Of a stretch of 64,000 nucleotides of DNA, positions 31,960 through 43,700 are shown piece by piece. Made by a program: the position numbers and the translations under genes. The stretch covers positions 813,653 through 877,652 of the forward strand of contig NW_004443648.1 of NCBI RefSeq assembly GCF_000330505.1, in the 5' to 3' direction. The notes under the pieces were generated by a model. The model had not been told where the DNA came from, did no database searches, and was given only the letters and a program-made list of their open reading frames with translations. Position 1 is the stretch's first letter. Each line of letters begins with the position of its first letter. The DNA is from Entamoeba invadens IP1 (Eukaryota; Evosea; Mastigamoebida; Endamoebidae).

Positions 31960-32387
31960 ATTCCTCTAAACGATCTTATTAGTGTCATTACGGTTACCAA
32001 CACAGCGTCTTAAAATCGCTGTGTTGAAATCGTCGCCTTTCCTCTCGGTTGGGTCACGACTTTTTTGTATATCTTCTTTGTATCTAGTTTTTTATTGGTT
32101 TATTATTAAAATTTTGTTCTCCTACTTTCATAGTAAATTAATAGTATTACTTTACGATAGTAAATTTCCTTTATCAGTTATAGTTTATTATGATTTCTAT
32201 ATAATATCTTACTATTAATTATATTTTTATATATAAACTATATATTTATTATATGATTGATTTTCTTAAATTAATTATATTATTATTAATTGTATAGTTA
32301 TTAAAGTAACCATTATTTTGTTACAAGTATAGTTAAAAAATGTCAGTGAGAGTGATACTATAAACAATACAAATAGTAATACTGAAA
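31960..32387. other. intergenic region between convergent genes
   Basis: 428 bp between two 3' ends. ACAGCGTCTTAAAATCGCTGTG (32001-32022) contains a short inverted repeat (ACAGCG/CGCTGT, 10-nt loop) just after the uS8 stop and could be a weak 3' UTR hairpin. Confidence 0.4.
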
Positions 32388-35300
32388 TTAGAAATTCTGA
32401 GACTTACTCATCATCGATAACTTCCGCTCTAAAACTTTGAGTTGGTCCTTATAAACACCCAACTTTTCCGTTGTTTCTGTTTTAAGTGAATTGATGTTAG
32501 TTAAACTCGACTGTCTGCTCAATTTGTTTGTTTGTGTTGTGATCTTCGAGAGTTGTTGTTTAATTGCTTTGACCTTCTCTTCAATTTTGTGTTCAAATTC
32601 GATCAATTCCGCTTGTGTGACATTTGGTGAGACTTCAATTGGTTTGACTGGAACTGTTTGTCTTCGCAATTGTGATGACTTTGACTCGTTCTTCATTTTG
32701 AAGTTTTGGAACTCTTGTTTGAGTTGTTTGTGTTCCAATTTCTCTTCAGAAAGTTGTTTCTTGAGGAGTTCTATATCAGAAGAAGCTCCTTCATCTTGGC
32801 TTTGTTCACCCGATGATGGTTCGAAAGATATAAAAGACGTGTTTTCACTGCTAATTAATGAACCTGGTCCAGTGACTGATTTTAATGGTTCTGCTTGTGT
32901 GTCGACTTTCTTGTCGTCATTTCCTCCCTTTGCTTGTTCTTCTTTTAGTGGGACCTTTTGAAGTTCCTCTATCATTTTTTTCAATTGTTCGTTCTCGTCC
33001 ATCAAAGTTTTAATTTGGTTGTCGCGCTCATCTTTAAAAGGTGTTTCAGTGATTTGTTGTTCTTGTTGAACATTAGGTTGTTCATTACTTGGTTCAATTC
33101 CAACAGTGTTATCGACAATTTGTTCGACCTTTTCTAAAGTTGCACTGGTACCTTCAGTTATAGTTTCTTTACTATCTTCTCTAGTTTCGTCTTTCTTTTC
33201 TTCTTCTGTTATTTTAACATTGTCTTTGCAAATTCCATTGACATTATCTTCACTAACTTCTTTGTTTTGAACGACAATTTCTTCTTCTTTAACACCATCT
33301 ACTGTTAAATTGGGATTCTCCACACTTACAATTGCTTGGTCTTTCTTTTTGAGCTCCTCCACCTCTTTTTTGAGTTCTTCTATTTGTGCTCTAAGACTGT
33401 TTGTTTCAGAATCCGTTCGTGTTCTCCCCACAAATCTTTTTGTCTGTGGTTGCACTGTATTTGGAGTAGTTATGATGTCTGTAGTAGTTGTAGAGCTTTG
33501 ATTGGTTGGATCGACAGGTACAAACGTTTGTTTACTTTCCTTTGCTTCTCGAGTCTTTTTCAATTCATCTTTAAGTGTCTCGATGACTTTCAAAATAGCT
33601 TTTCCGCCATCTTCCAAGTCAGTAGTTCTCTTCTTGAGTTTTCCATTTTGTGCAAGGATTTCTTTGATGCCATTTTCGATAATTTCTTTGTTCATATGGT
33701 CCTTCTTCAACTCGATTTTTAATTGTTCTATTTTGGTCAAATCACTCGAAACTTTCTCATTTGATTTGTCAAGTAAACTCTCTTCATATAACGACTTTGT
33801 CAATTCAAGTTGTTGTGGATCAATAACATTTGGTCGTTTAAACCCTTCTTTTCTGAATCCAGTTGCTCGCGTTTGTTGTTTCTTGAGTTGCATGGTCTGT
33901 CTTAAAAACGCTTTTTCAGTTTCTTTCTTTTGTTTGAGTTCTTCTTCCGCCTTTTGTCCTTCTTCCGCTCTTTTCCGTTCTTTCTCCTTTTCGTCGTGAA
34001 GTTTGACGTTCTCTTCAAACTCACGTTCTTTGTCTTCCAATCGTTTTCTCCCCTTTTCATACTCCGGATTCATCGGTTTCTCCAAATTTCTTAACTCAAC
34101 GTCGTTCAAAAAAAGAACTACAAGAAGTGGTCCTCGTTTCCCAACAAAAGTCTCTTCATCGATTTTTTTAAATACAATCCAAATATCACCTTCACTTGTT
34201 TCTATTTTCTTTTTTGTTATTTGTTGTTGAGTATTCACCGTGAGTTGTACATCAGTCGTGTCTTTTGTTTCATCACTTTGACTTTTTTCATCTTGAATGA
34301 CTTCTTTTGGTGATTCATCTTGAGTCCCTTGTTCTTCTTCTTTTAACTCGGTGGGTTCGGTATTTTCTTGTTGATTGTTTTCGATACTCTCAAATTGGTC
34401 TTTAGTCTCTTCTATAATAACACTCTCGATTTCTTTAATTGATTCTTTTGATACCGTCGTGTCTTCTTCTGTTTGTTGTTCTTCTTGTACCTCAGTCTTT
34501 TCTTTTTCTTCTATTTGTCCTTTCACTGTTTCTTCAGTACTCGTCTCAGTCTTTTTGAATTTTTCTGCATATTCAAATACCTCACATTGACTCTTACAAG
34601 TGATCATTGCATAACGATCACCTTCATCTATTTTTTCAATGAAGTCAGTAGGGACGTATCCCACTTTATTGTCATGCCTCACTAGTGTCCATCCATTCGT
34701 CTCTTTCAGTAAAATAACTACAAAATCATTTTTGTTCACTTCAATTTCGTTCTCATTTACTGGAGTAAACTTCTCGAGAATAAACCCAAGACTTTCCGAT
34801 ATCTTGAGGTCGTTTTCATCTTCGAAGACATGTAAAAAGGAATACGGGTAGATGTATTTCGTTTCATTCACTCGTACTATAGCCCATGACCCAATAACAG
34901 ATTCTACATACATCACATCCCCCACTTGTGCACTCAAATGGAATCGAGACTCCCCTTCAAAGTCATAAAGGGCAACAGCAAATTTGTGAATTTCCATAGT
35001 AAGAAAGCTTTTATCACAAGTGACATATAATAAAGGGACATACCCTATCCCATACTCAGGATGAATGACTAAGATCCATCGATTGTCACTCGCTGATAAA
35101 CACACCATTTCATCATCTTTATGAAAACTAATATCTTTCCCATAGGAAGCAACATACTCATATTTCCCTATCACTTTACATGGAAGGCGCGATGGAAGAT
35201 GTGAAGCGACAGAGACTTGTTGTGTCATTCGCATTCGATTCTTCCCAATGTTCTTAGTAAAGTCAATCCGTTCAATGTACTTCTTTGGGACAAATCCAAA

Positions 35301-35678
35301 GCGCGTTCCTATTTTACAGAAAACCCACCCATCCTCTTCACCATCTTCTTCACATACTGTGACATAATCATTCGAATGAACGGATAAACATTCACTGTTT
35401 TTCATTACAAAGTCATAGAGAACTTTCCCTCTAATGGTCACTTATTATGAGAAGTAATTTGTACTATACATGTACTATAATAATTTAATAACGAACTGAT
35501 ACAGTGGAGGACGCTCAAGAGTGGTTGAAAGAACAGAAAAGAGTCCACTCCCATGTGCACTTTTACCTTTCCAGAGCCCCGATGTTGTTATTTCTGTAAC
35601 ATTTATAATATCACCACGTTCAATATAAAGTGCATCGGGATTTGTGGACTTGACTTGACATAAACCTACAACGTCCAT
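32388..35678 (-). CDS. scaffold protein with five SH3 domains and a long coiled coil (1074 aa, two exons)
   Basis: Exon 1 is 35678-35497 and exon 2 is 35430-32388. The 66-nt intron (35496-35431) has a GTTCGT donor (one change from GTTTGT) and CATTAG acceptor, phase 2. SH3 domains: 1-55 (LCQVKSTNPDALYIERGDII), 62-117 (GKVLYDFVMKNSECLSVHSN), 145-200 (GKYEYVASYGKDISFHKDDE), 210-265 (AVALYDFEGESRFHLSAQVG) and 274-330 (NDFVVILLKETNGWTLVRHD). Many keep ALYDY-like starts and the G-x-VP end. The remaining 740 residues are Glu/Lys/Gln-rich with heptads (EEKLEHKQLKQEFQNFK). Probably an actin/endocytosis adaptor binding proline-rich ligands. No catalytic domain. Confidence 0.85.
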
Positions 35679-36460
35679 ATGTTTGATTTCAAGATTTGTA
35701 ATGGCATTTTATTTCTTCTCGTTTTTTTACTAGTTCAGTTTGGGTTCTCAAAGTATTTTTGACTTTGGTATTATTTTGGGTTTTGTATTTGTTAATTATA
35801 TGGATTATATGCCCGTTTCTGTTCAATTTTTTTCATCTATTGTTCACTCCAATTTGTAATTCATTGTTTAGTATTTTTTATATGAAAATTACTAAACTTT
35901 TAACTAATCATTAATGGGTTGAAATCTATTTATATATTAGTTAAATAAAGTTATAGGCTATATTTATTTTACATTAGAATTAACTTATTTCTTTTATTAA
36001 CTTCTTAAAAGTATATTATTTAAACCATATTAAAATATAATTGTTTGTATAATAATTTTAACTATTATTGTTTTTCATTACAATAATGGTATAATTTAAT
36101 TAATTAATAATAAAGTGATTATTACATAATAATATATTTTTAACAAATAATAATTATATAAAAAAAATACAAAATGTGAGAAACACAAAAGGTCCAATTG
36201 TTATTTTTAATATAAACAAACTATAATATAGAATTTCACTTATAATATTTTTTTAATTTAAAGTATTAACTTCATAATATTTTTCTAACAATTCTTGATA
36301 AAAAGTACAATTAAATTTTTTAAATCCAAAAACTAACGTTCAATTTTTTATTAGAAAATATAATAATTAAATATGGTATAATTTATAGTATACCAATGAT
36401 TGAGGAAATATGATAATAACAATTCCAAAGAGTATAAAGAAAGAGAAGAACAAAATACTC
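35679..36460. other. intergenic region, 782 bp
   Basis: Between divergent genes. Very AT-rich with ATTAATTAATAATAA-type words. TATGGTATAATTTATAG near 36371-36387 may serve the MLH1 promoter. Nothing else supported. Confidence 0.45.
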
Positions 36461-38667
36461 ATGGCACAGATCCGAAGATTAGACACAACAACAATTAACA
36501 AAATTGGTGCTGGCGAAGTGATACAGCGTCCTTACAACGTTGTTAAAGAGCTTATTGAAAATTCCATAGATGCCAAAGCCACTACAATCAACGTTTCTGT
36601 GAAGCAAGGTGGCTTATCGCAGATCTCAGTGATAGACAATGGTATTGGATTTTCTGTTTGTTAGTGTAGATGACGTACAATATATACGACATCATAAAAT
36701 ATACAACAAGTAACAAATAGCCTGAAGACTTGAAAATGGTAGGAGAGCGGTACATGACATCGAAAAACATCGGAGGAGACACATATGGATATCGAGGGGA
36801 AGCTTTGTCGTGTATGACTTATTTAGCTAAAGTGACGATAACAACGCGACAAGCAATGAGTGAAGTAGCTTACAAAGTGGTGATCAGTGATGGTAAAATA
36901 CAAGGAGATATTCAACCAACAGCGGGGGAGGTTGGGACCATAGTAATAGTTGAGGATTTATTCAAGAATATGCCGAGAAAGAGAGGGATGAAAGAAGGGG
37001 AAGAGTATTCGCGGATTATAGAAGTAGTAGGGAACTATGCGATACATAACGCACTCATTTCATTCACTTTACGAAAAAGTGGTACCGCGTCGTGTGACAT
37101 TAAAACGAATAATAAATCCACTATTCTGGCAAACATCTCAAAAATTCACACAATAAGAACAGCAGAAACGTTACACCAATTCTCCAAGCAAAATGAAGAG
37201 CCACCATTCTCTATGGACCTCTTTTTGAGTGACTCGGGATACGACGGGAAAAAGAATATCTTCATCTTGTTCATCAATAACAGATACGTCGAATTTCCAG
37301 CACTTAAGAAGATCTTCGAAAGGTCATATGAAGAAAATATACCAAAAGTGTCACATTTTGTGTACATGTCTGTGGAGGTCGAGAAAGAGAGAATTGACGC
37401 AAATGTTAATCCGAGTAAAACAGCAGTGAGGCTGTTGGAGGAGGAAAAGGTGCTTTCTGCAATTGACAAATTTATCAACGTGAATTTGGCGCAGCTTGGA
37501 CAAGTCAAAACGTTCTTCCCAACACAGGCCAAAACACAACCACTTCAAATCAAGTTGTCTCAGCGTTTCCCGTCGAGAGTGGACGCGACAGCAAGCACAA
37601 TAACAAGTTTTCTGAATGATGACAGAATTGAAGTGTTAAAGAAAACACGTCGAGACAAGAGTGGGATTCTCTTTGATAAGAATGAGATGGATGAAGACAA
37701 TGAAAAGACGGGAGTTGATATTCAGAAGGAGTTAGACGAATACAACCACGAGCGGAAAAAGGAGAATGAAGACGTGGGCATGAGTGCGAGTGAGTTGCAA
37801 CAGTTGAGAGAAAAGGAGAAGATGCCAGAGACAGCAGAAGAGAAACTTGAAAGGAAGAAAACGGAGAAACAACAGAAAAGTAAAAAGAAGACGACGATGT
37901 CGAAGTTGGATAATTCTGTTGACACTGCGATTTTGCAAAGACGACCGAGTGGATATGTGCGAAGTGGATTAAAAAGTGTTGAAGAGTTAAGGAGGGAGTT
38001 TGAGGAAGAACAAAGTGCTGTTAACATGTTAATGATAGTCAAAGATATGGTGTATGTTGGGATAGTCAATCAAGAATTCTTTTTGGCGCAATCGGGAGGG
38101 AGTTTGTATTTGGTTCATACGTCGAGTGTGATATGTGAAATGGTTTATCAACAAATGATATACACCATTGGGAGTGGAAGTATGTTAGTTATCGAACCCG
38201 AAGTTTCCATCAAAGAATTGTTAAAGATGACAAGGAAGGTTGGGTATAGTGAAGAAGAAGAGAATGTGAAAGAAGACGAATTGATTGAACAAATTGTGAA
38301 ACATAAAGACATGATGAAGAACTACTTCAAAATTCATATCAATGAAAGAGGACAAATAACAGGAATGCCCGATGTGATGGGGGGATACTCACCAAATGCA
38401 TATGGACTCACATTCTTTGTCAATAAACTCCGAGACATTGATTGGAAAGAAGAAAAGAAGTGTCTGGGAGAGATAGCGAGAGCCGTTGGATGGTTTTATT
38501 CTGTTGTTGGTGGCGATGAAACAGTCGAACAACTATCGATGAAAATAGAACATAACATACTGCCTTATATCAAAAAGATGCTTGTGCCACAAAAAGTGAT
38601 GATGAACACAACACTCACGCAAATAGTGGACGTTGCGAAGTTGTACCATGTGTTTGAAAGATGTTAA
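36461..38667 (+). CDS. MLH1: DNA mismatch repair protein MLH1 (two exons, 713 aa)
   Basis: Exon 1 is 36461-36655 and exon 2 is 36721-38667; the 65-nt phase-0 intron (GTTTGT...AAATAG) falls directly after the ATP-binding DNGIG motif. GHKL ATPase motifs: [10 protein letters not shown] (about 29-38), DNGIGF (about 59-64) and TYGYRGEAL. Transducer segment: [20 protein letters not shown] long charged linker precedes the C-terminal dimerisation domain. The protein ends exactly in FERC, the invariant C-terminal motif of eukaryotic MLH1 that contributes to the endonuclease site of its PMS1/PMS2 partner. This separates it from PMS paralogues. Start at [10 protein letters not shown]; the upstream in-frame ATG at 36410 adds an unlike basic stretch. 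Acts as MutL-alpha in the nucleus. Confidence 0.95.
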
Positions 38668-38861
38668 TTTGTTGCATTTGATAGAATTCAATTTTACTAT
38701 TTATTTGTAACAATGAATAATACTTTGTTTAATTAAATGTTTTAGAAAAGAATAGTAAAAGTTTTACTATTTTTTCTACTTTATTTTACTATAAAACAAA
38801 TTAGTGACATTAAGTAATTTGATTATTATTTAAAACTATTCAATTGAATAATTAAAGTGAA

Positions 38862-40274
38862 TTACATCTTAAGGAAGATGGCTGAGAAAGCTTTCATATG
38901 GCAAGTTCCAGAGTAACTATTGCCTGTAATCAAATCAACACCAGACCCACATTGAGTGTCATATTCATTGTTGTTTGTGTTGATAAGAATCTGTACTTTG
39001 TTCGACCCGTCAACCTTGTCGACTTTGAAAAGTGCACCACTCGCATTTTGGTTCTGTCTTGAGCCTTTGAACAATGCTGAATTCTCTGCTCGGATTTTCA
39101 TCAACTTTGCAACGTAGTCGTGCAAGTCTTGTTGTTGTGAGTTGAAGCCTGAGATGTGTCCATCACTTCTTGCTGCGTTGTCGTTGTATGCACCGCAGTC
39201 ACCTGGGTTGTAATAACAGTCGACGATGTCTCCAACTTCATCACCATAGTACACGGTGATTGGTCCACTGTATGCAGCAAGGAAAGCAAGTGCCGCTTTG
39301 TGTCTGCCCCAGTAGTCATTATTACCTTGTGAGTATCCGTATTTCTTTCTGATCAAATTGCCAAATCTGAGTAAGTCGTGGTTTGTGATGAAAAGGTTTG
39401 GATAAGCGTAGTCGGGGTAGCCACAATCGAAGATGCCCTTCAAGTTGGAAGCATCATAACCTCCCTTTCCTGACTCTTCGCACGCCAACGTCTGCACCAA
39501 ATTGTATCTTCCTGGGAAGTGGAAGCAACTTCTGAGTCCGTATCCTCCTGAAGCATAATACCCCCAGTTGTTGATGTTGCTCACTGAGTCCCATATTTCA
39601 CCGACCATGTATCCAAGTGTACCCCAAGTCTTTCCTTGTCCTTTTCGTGAGTCACAAGTCGACTCAATGGCCTCTCTGATGTCCTTCCAGTAGTTTCTGT
39701 CCTGGTTGCGTGTTGATACTTGGTAAGCTTGGTCAAGTCTCCACCCATCGATCTCGTAGTTGTTGATCCAGTAAGTTGCCACTTCCTTGTAGAAGTCAAG
39801 TGAGCCTGGATAGCTGACTGGGTCACTTCCACCAGATGGGTACTTCCCACTTGGCGATGCCGCGACATTGCCACCCTTATGATGTCCAAAAACACCATCA
39901 AGAATGACGTAGATCCCAAGACCGTGTGCTTTGTTGATGAGCTCATGTAACTCATCGTTGGTGCCAAATTTGGGATCGACATTGAAGTAGTCGTAAGCAA
40001 AGTATCCAGTCGAGTCGAGCTGACTGCCACCATTTGAGTTGAATACTGGTGTCATCCAGAGTGCATTCATTCCCAAGTCCTTGATGTACTGAAGGGCATT
40101 GATGATACCACGGAGGTCACCTTTGTGACTTGATGGACCATAGCCAGTCCCATATCCCTTGTTGGGGTCACCATCTTGGAATGAAGAGACCATCACCTGA
40201 TAGATTCTCAGATTGTTAAAAGCGTTGGTGTCAATTGCTTGAGCAGCAACGAGGAGCGCCAGAAGTGCGATCAT
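38862..40274 (-). CDS. secreted alpha-amylase, GH13 family, 470 aa
   Basis: Signal peptide MIALLALLVAAQA, then the (beta/alpha)8 barrel. Active-site motifs: GWRLDQAYQ (nucleophile Asp near 181), YMVGEIWDS (acid/base Glu near 226) and FITNHDLLRFG (Asp near 300). Motif I reads ILDGVFGHH, so the usual Asn of D-x-x-x-N-H is Gly. The length and the C-terminal beta domain are those of a single-domain amylase with no starch-binding module or membrane anchor. It should be secreted or lysosomal and cut alpha-1,4-glucans such as dietary starch or glycogen. The TATA-like box sits 27 bp upstream of the ATG. Confidence 0.93.
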   Translation of the reverse strand: MIALLALLVAAQAIDTNAFNNLRIYQVMVSSFQDGDPNKGYGTGYGPSSHKGDLRGIINALQYIKDLGMNALWMTPVFNSNGGSQLDSTGYFAYDYFNVDPKFGTNDELHELINKAHGLGIYVILDGVFGHHKGGNVAASPSGKYPSGGSDPVSYPGSLDFYKEVATYWINNYEIDGWRLDQAYQVSTRNQDRNYWKDIREAIESTCDSRKGQGKTWGTLGYMVGEIWDSVSNINNWGYYASGGYGLRSCFHFPGRYNLVQTLACEESGKGGYDASNLKGIFDCGYPDYAYPNLFITNHDLLRFGNLIRKKYGYSQGNNDYWGRHKAALAFLAAYSGPITVYYGDEVGDIVDCYYNPGDCGAYNDNAARSDGHISGFNSQQQDLHDYVAKLMKIRAENSALFKGSRQNQNASGALFKVDKVDGSNKVQILINTNNNEYDTQCGSGVDLITGNSYSGTCHMKAFSAIFLKM

Positions 40275-40788
40275 TGAATGACTTGAGCTGTTATTTCACC
40301 TTTTTATAGACATTCTCACTAAAAAAAACTTTTCGTCTGATTTTATATTTTTTAAGTGTGATTGTATGCAACTTTTTAATGGGATAAAACGGGATATCAT
40401 CCCTTCATATTCTTCATTACCACAGAATATTTTTCGTCTTTTTTAATGTTTACGAATCGATTTTTCCTTTTTTATGTTTATTAGTTTATATACAAATTAT
40501 CGGGATTTTTGATTATCCATTTTCAACGGACTTTTCTTGTATAACACTTTTTATTTCATATTTTAAACATTTTTAATTATTACTATTAATATATTGTATA
40601 GTTTCGGGAAAATATCAAAAAATAAGATTGCAACGGCATATCCATTTTTTATTTGTTATTAAAAATTCCCCTTCACTTAATATATTTATCTATTCTATAA
40701 TAATAAATAATATATATATATAATATATAATATAATTAGTATAATATATTACAATATATCTCGTGTTTGATCAATAAAAAACAGTGAA
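40275..40788. other. intergenic region
   Basis: 514 bp. It begins with the amylase promoter. A TA-rich microsatellite-like tract lies at 40700-40760 (AATATATATATATAATATAT), next to the 3' end of the transmembrane kinase. Confidence 0.45.
40301..40308 (-). promoter_or_regulatory. TATAAAAA box of amylase gene
   Basis: TATAAAAA on the minus strand, 27-34 bp before the ATG, implying a very short 5' UTR as is usual in Entamoeba. Confidence 0.55.
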
Positions 40789-43700
40789 TTACTCATTCAC
40801 AAACATCTCTTCGAGTTTTAAAACGACTTCGTTTATTTCAAGTCTTTGAAGAGGGTTGTGACACCAAGTTTCCGACACTAGCTCATATTCTTTACTTGTC
40901 ATATCACCTCTTTTCTCAAGGCTTTTTCCTGCACTCACAAACTCTGCTATTTTCCATGGGAATTTAAAAACCTCTGGAGGGTAAGCCACAGACCATGAGA
41001 AGCATTCATACATCGTCATGGCAAATGAGTATATATCAGCATTCTTTTTATATTTCTCTTGATTCATTACTTCAGGAGCCATGTATGATGGTGTTCCAAT
41101 ACCTTTAGTGAATGTCATATTAGTCATTAACATATTCACATTTCGACTACTTCCAAAGTCAGTCAACTTACCATTGCACTTATGATTATAGTCCATAGAT
41201 ACAATTAAGACATTGTCTGGTTTAATGTCTCTGTGTAATATCCCATTCTCGTGTAAATAAAGTAACCCCTTCGATGCGTCTAATACAAATTTTATTCGAA
41301 GTTTCATGTTGATGTCTTGAACGTGTTTTTTGTGTATCAAATCTTGAAGACTTCCATACTCTGCAAATTCGGTGACCATACACATCTCGCTTGAAACAAA
41401 CACTGCTCCAAAGAAATGGACGATATAGTCACACCGAAATTTGTCGAGCATGTTCACCTCATTCTCAAATTCAAATATCCCGTTTTCATCAATGTCTGCA
41501 GACAGTTTCATTTTCTTTATTGCAACATCACTGTTTCTGTATTTGCCACGATAGACAATACCAAAAGAACCTTCTCCTATTTTCTTACATTCTAGAAGTT
41601 CTGAAGGGTCAAGTCGAGTCGATAACATTGTGAATGCTTTGATACTAATGTTATTAATGGTCTCTGCTCCAGTTGTGTATGACTTCGAAACAATAGCGAT
41701 TGTACTGTCGATCGTCGTGGTAAAGTTTGGTGTTATAAACAACTCAAATTCACACGCATAGCCTTTCTTCAGTACAACCACAGGTGGTGTCACTTTCAGT
41801 GAGTATTTCTGTTCATTCATCTTTGTCGAAAATTGCACTTTCATGGTGCGTTCCTCGGAATTTCCAACACAAAAAATCTGCCGCGTTTCGGTGTTCACTG
41901 GAATTTCTTCGGTGTCTTCATTGAAGTTTATTTCTGTCATATTAACCACGACACCACCTCGTAGTGTTGTGAATGAAATGTTTGCCTTTTTCATGTTAAA
42001 AACAGTCACTTTCTCTTCGGTTTTCTTCTTTTTTGTTAGATGCGACAGAAGAAACGCCACCAAAGCAAATACAGTGAATACAACAATTAGTATCACTAAT
42101 GCAACGATAACAACAATTACTATAACCCACCACACCGGACTCTTATCACAATACGTCCCGCTTGAATCTGGAGCATTCCAAAATGAACATTTAACACATT
42201 TTGAGTCTTTGGATTCAGTACACTCCCGAATCGATGTGTACATCACACAATTGTGGTCCACTAAAACATATTCCTCAATACAAGAAAGACACATTTTCTC
42301 GTCTGCGCATTGTGGACACTCATCTCGACACTTCGCACATTGGTTCTGTTTGTACGTGTAATACCCTTTAATACATTTATTACACCCATTTGTTGTGACA
42401 TCAACCGCACATCCTATAATACTACTTTGAAGCAAACATTCACCTTCAAGAGTCCTGTAATAGTTCTCATGGCAAGTCACACAACTCCCAGAAACAACAC
42501 ATGTCTCACACTGCGCATCACACTTTTTACAATCAAGACCATTTCTGTAATAACCATGTATGCATTCTATACATCCAGTCAAAACAATGAGTTGACATTT
42601 CGCGCGAAGTTCGTGGTCAGATGTACACGCGTTGTCGTTGATGAAGTACCCCGTTTCACAACTCAAACAAAATGAAGAATTGCCATAACAAGTTTCACAA
42701 GGGGACTCACATTTGTGGCAACTCCGTGTCAAATACGAGTAGTAGTAATCCAACTCACACCGGTTACATCCCGATACATTACCCGTCGCACACCCCCCTT
42801 CAAGTGTCGATTTACAAATTTCTTGGTCGTAGAGAATAAGTCCATTTTCACATTCAACACACTTGTCATTGTTTGTTAATGCACAATTTTCTTTATTTGA
42901 ACATCTTCCGTTACTATCATGTACACTATTAGTGACATTCTCGCAACTTTTAGTTTCACATATCGTGCTTGAATAAAACTCGCTTTTTGTATCGCACTTT
43001 GTCGTTTTTTTGTTTTCACAAAATTCACTTTTTGGTTCTTGTGATGTACACGAAATACACTCATCTCCATTTGTGTAAAACCCGGATTTGCATGAAGTTA
43101 TATAATATTCACTATGAGTCAGAACTTGATCTTTTGTAGCTTCACATGTTTTGTTGATGTTCATCAAATTCTTAGAATAATCACATAACATGCACCCACC
43201 AGTGTTGTGCCTTACAGCACATCCGTCTATTCCAATAGGTTCACACCCATTCCCCGTAATGACATACCCCGTTTTACATATCCCACAAAATCTATTTCTA
43301 ACAAGCGCACAATTGGTTTGTGGTTTGCAATACCCTTCATTGAGATAATACGTGGAATTACATTCGATGCATTCACCATCATATCTGAAACATCTCTGAC
43401 ATCCCTCTCTCTTGCACGGAACACACACGTGATTTTCATTATAGCCACCCTCACAATTCATATAAGACAAACACGTAAATTTGTTGCCAACAAAAGCGCC
43501 ATAATAACACTTCACTTGGTTATAAATGAAACCATTGTTGGAATTTACAAATATACTCGACTTCAGTGCGTTCGTAGTTATTGTGACCAATTTATCCGAG
43601 ACAATTGAAAATGCGAAGTGTTCAACAAGAACCATTGAAAAAGCATAATCACCAATATATATTACATTTTCTTCGTTGGTGTCATAAGCACTTTTTAAAG

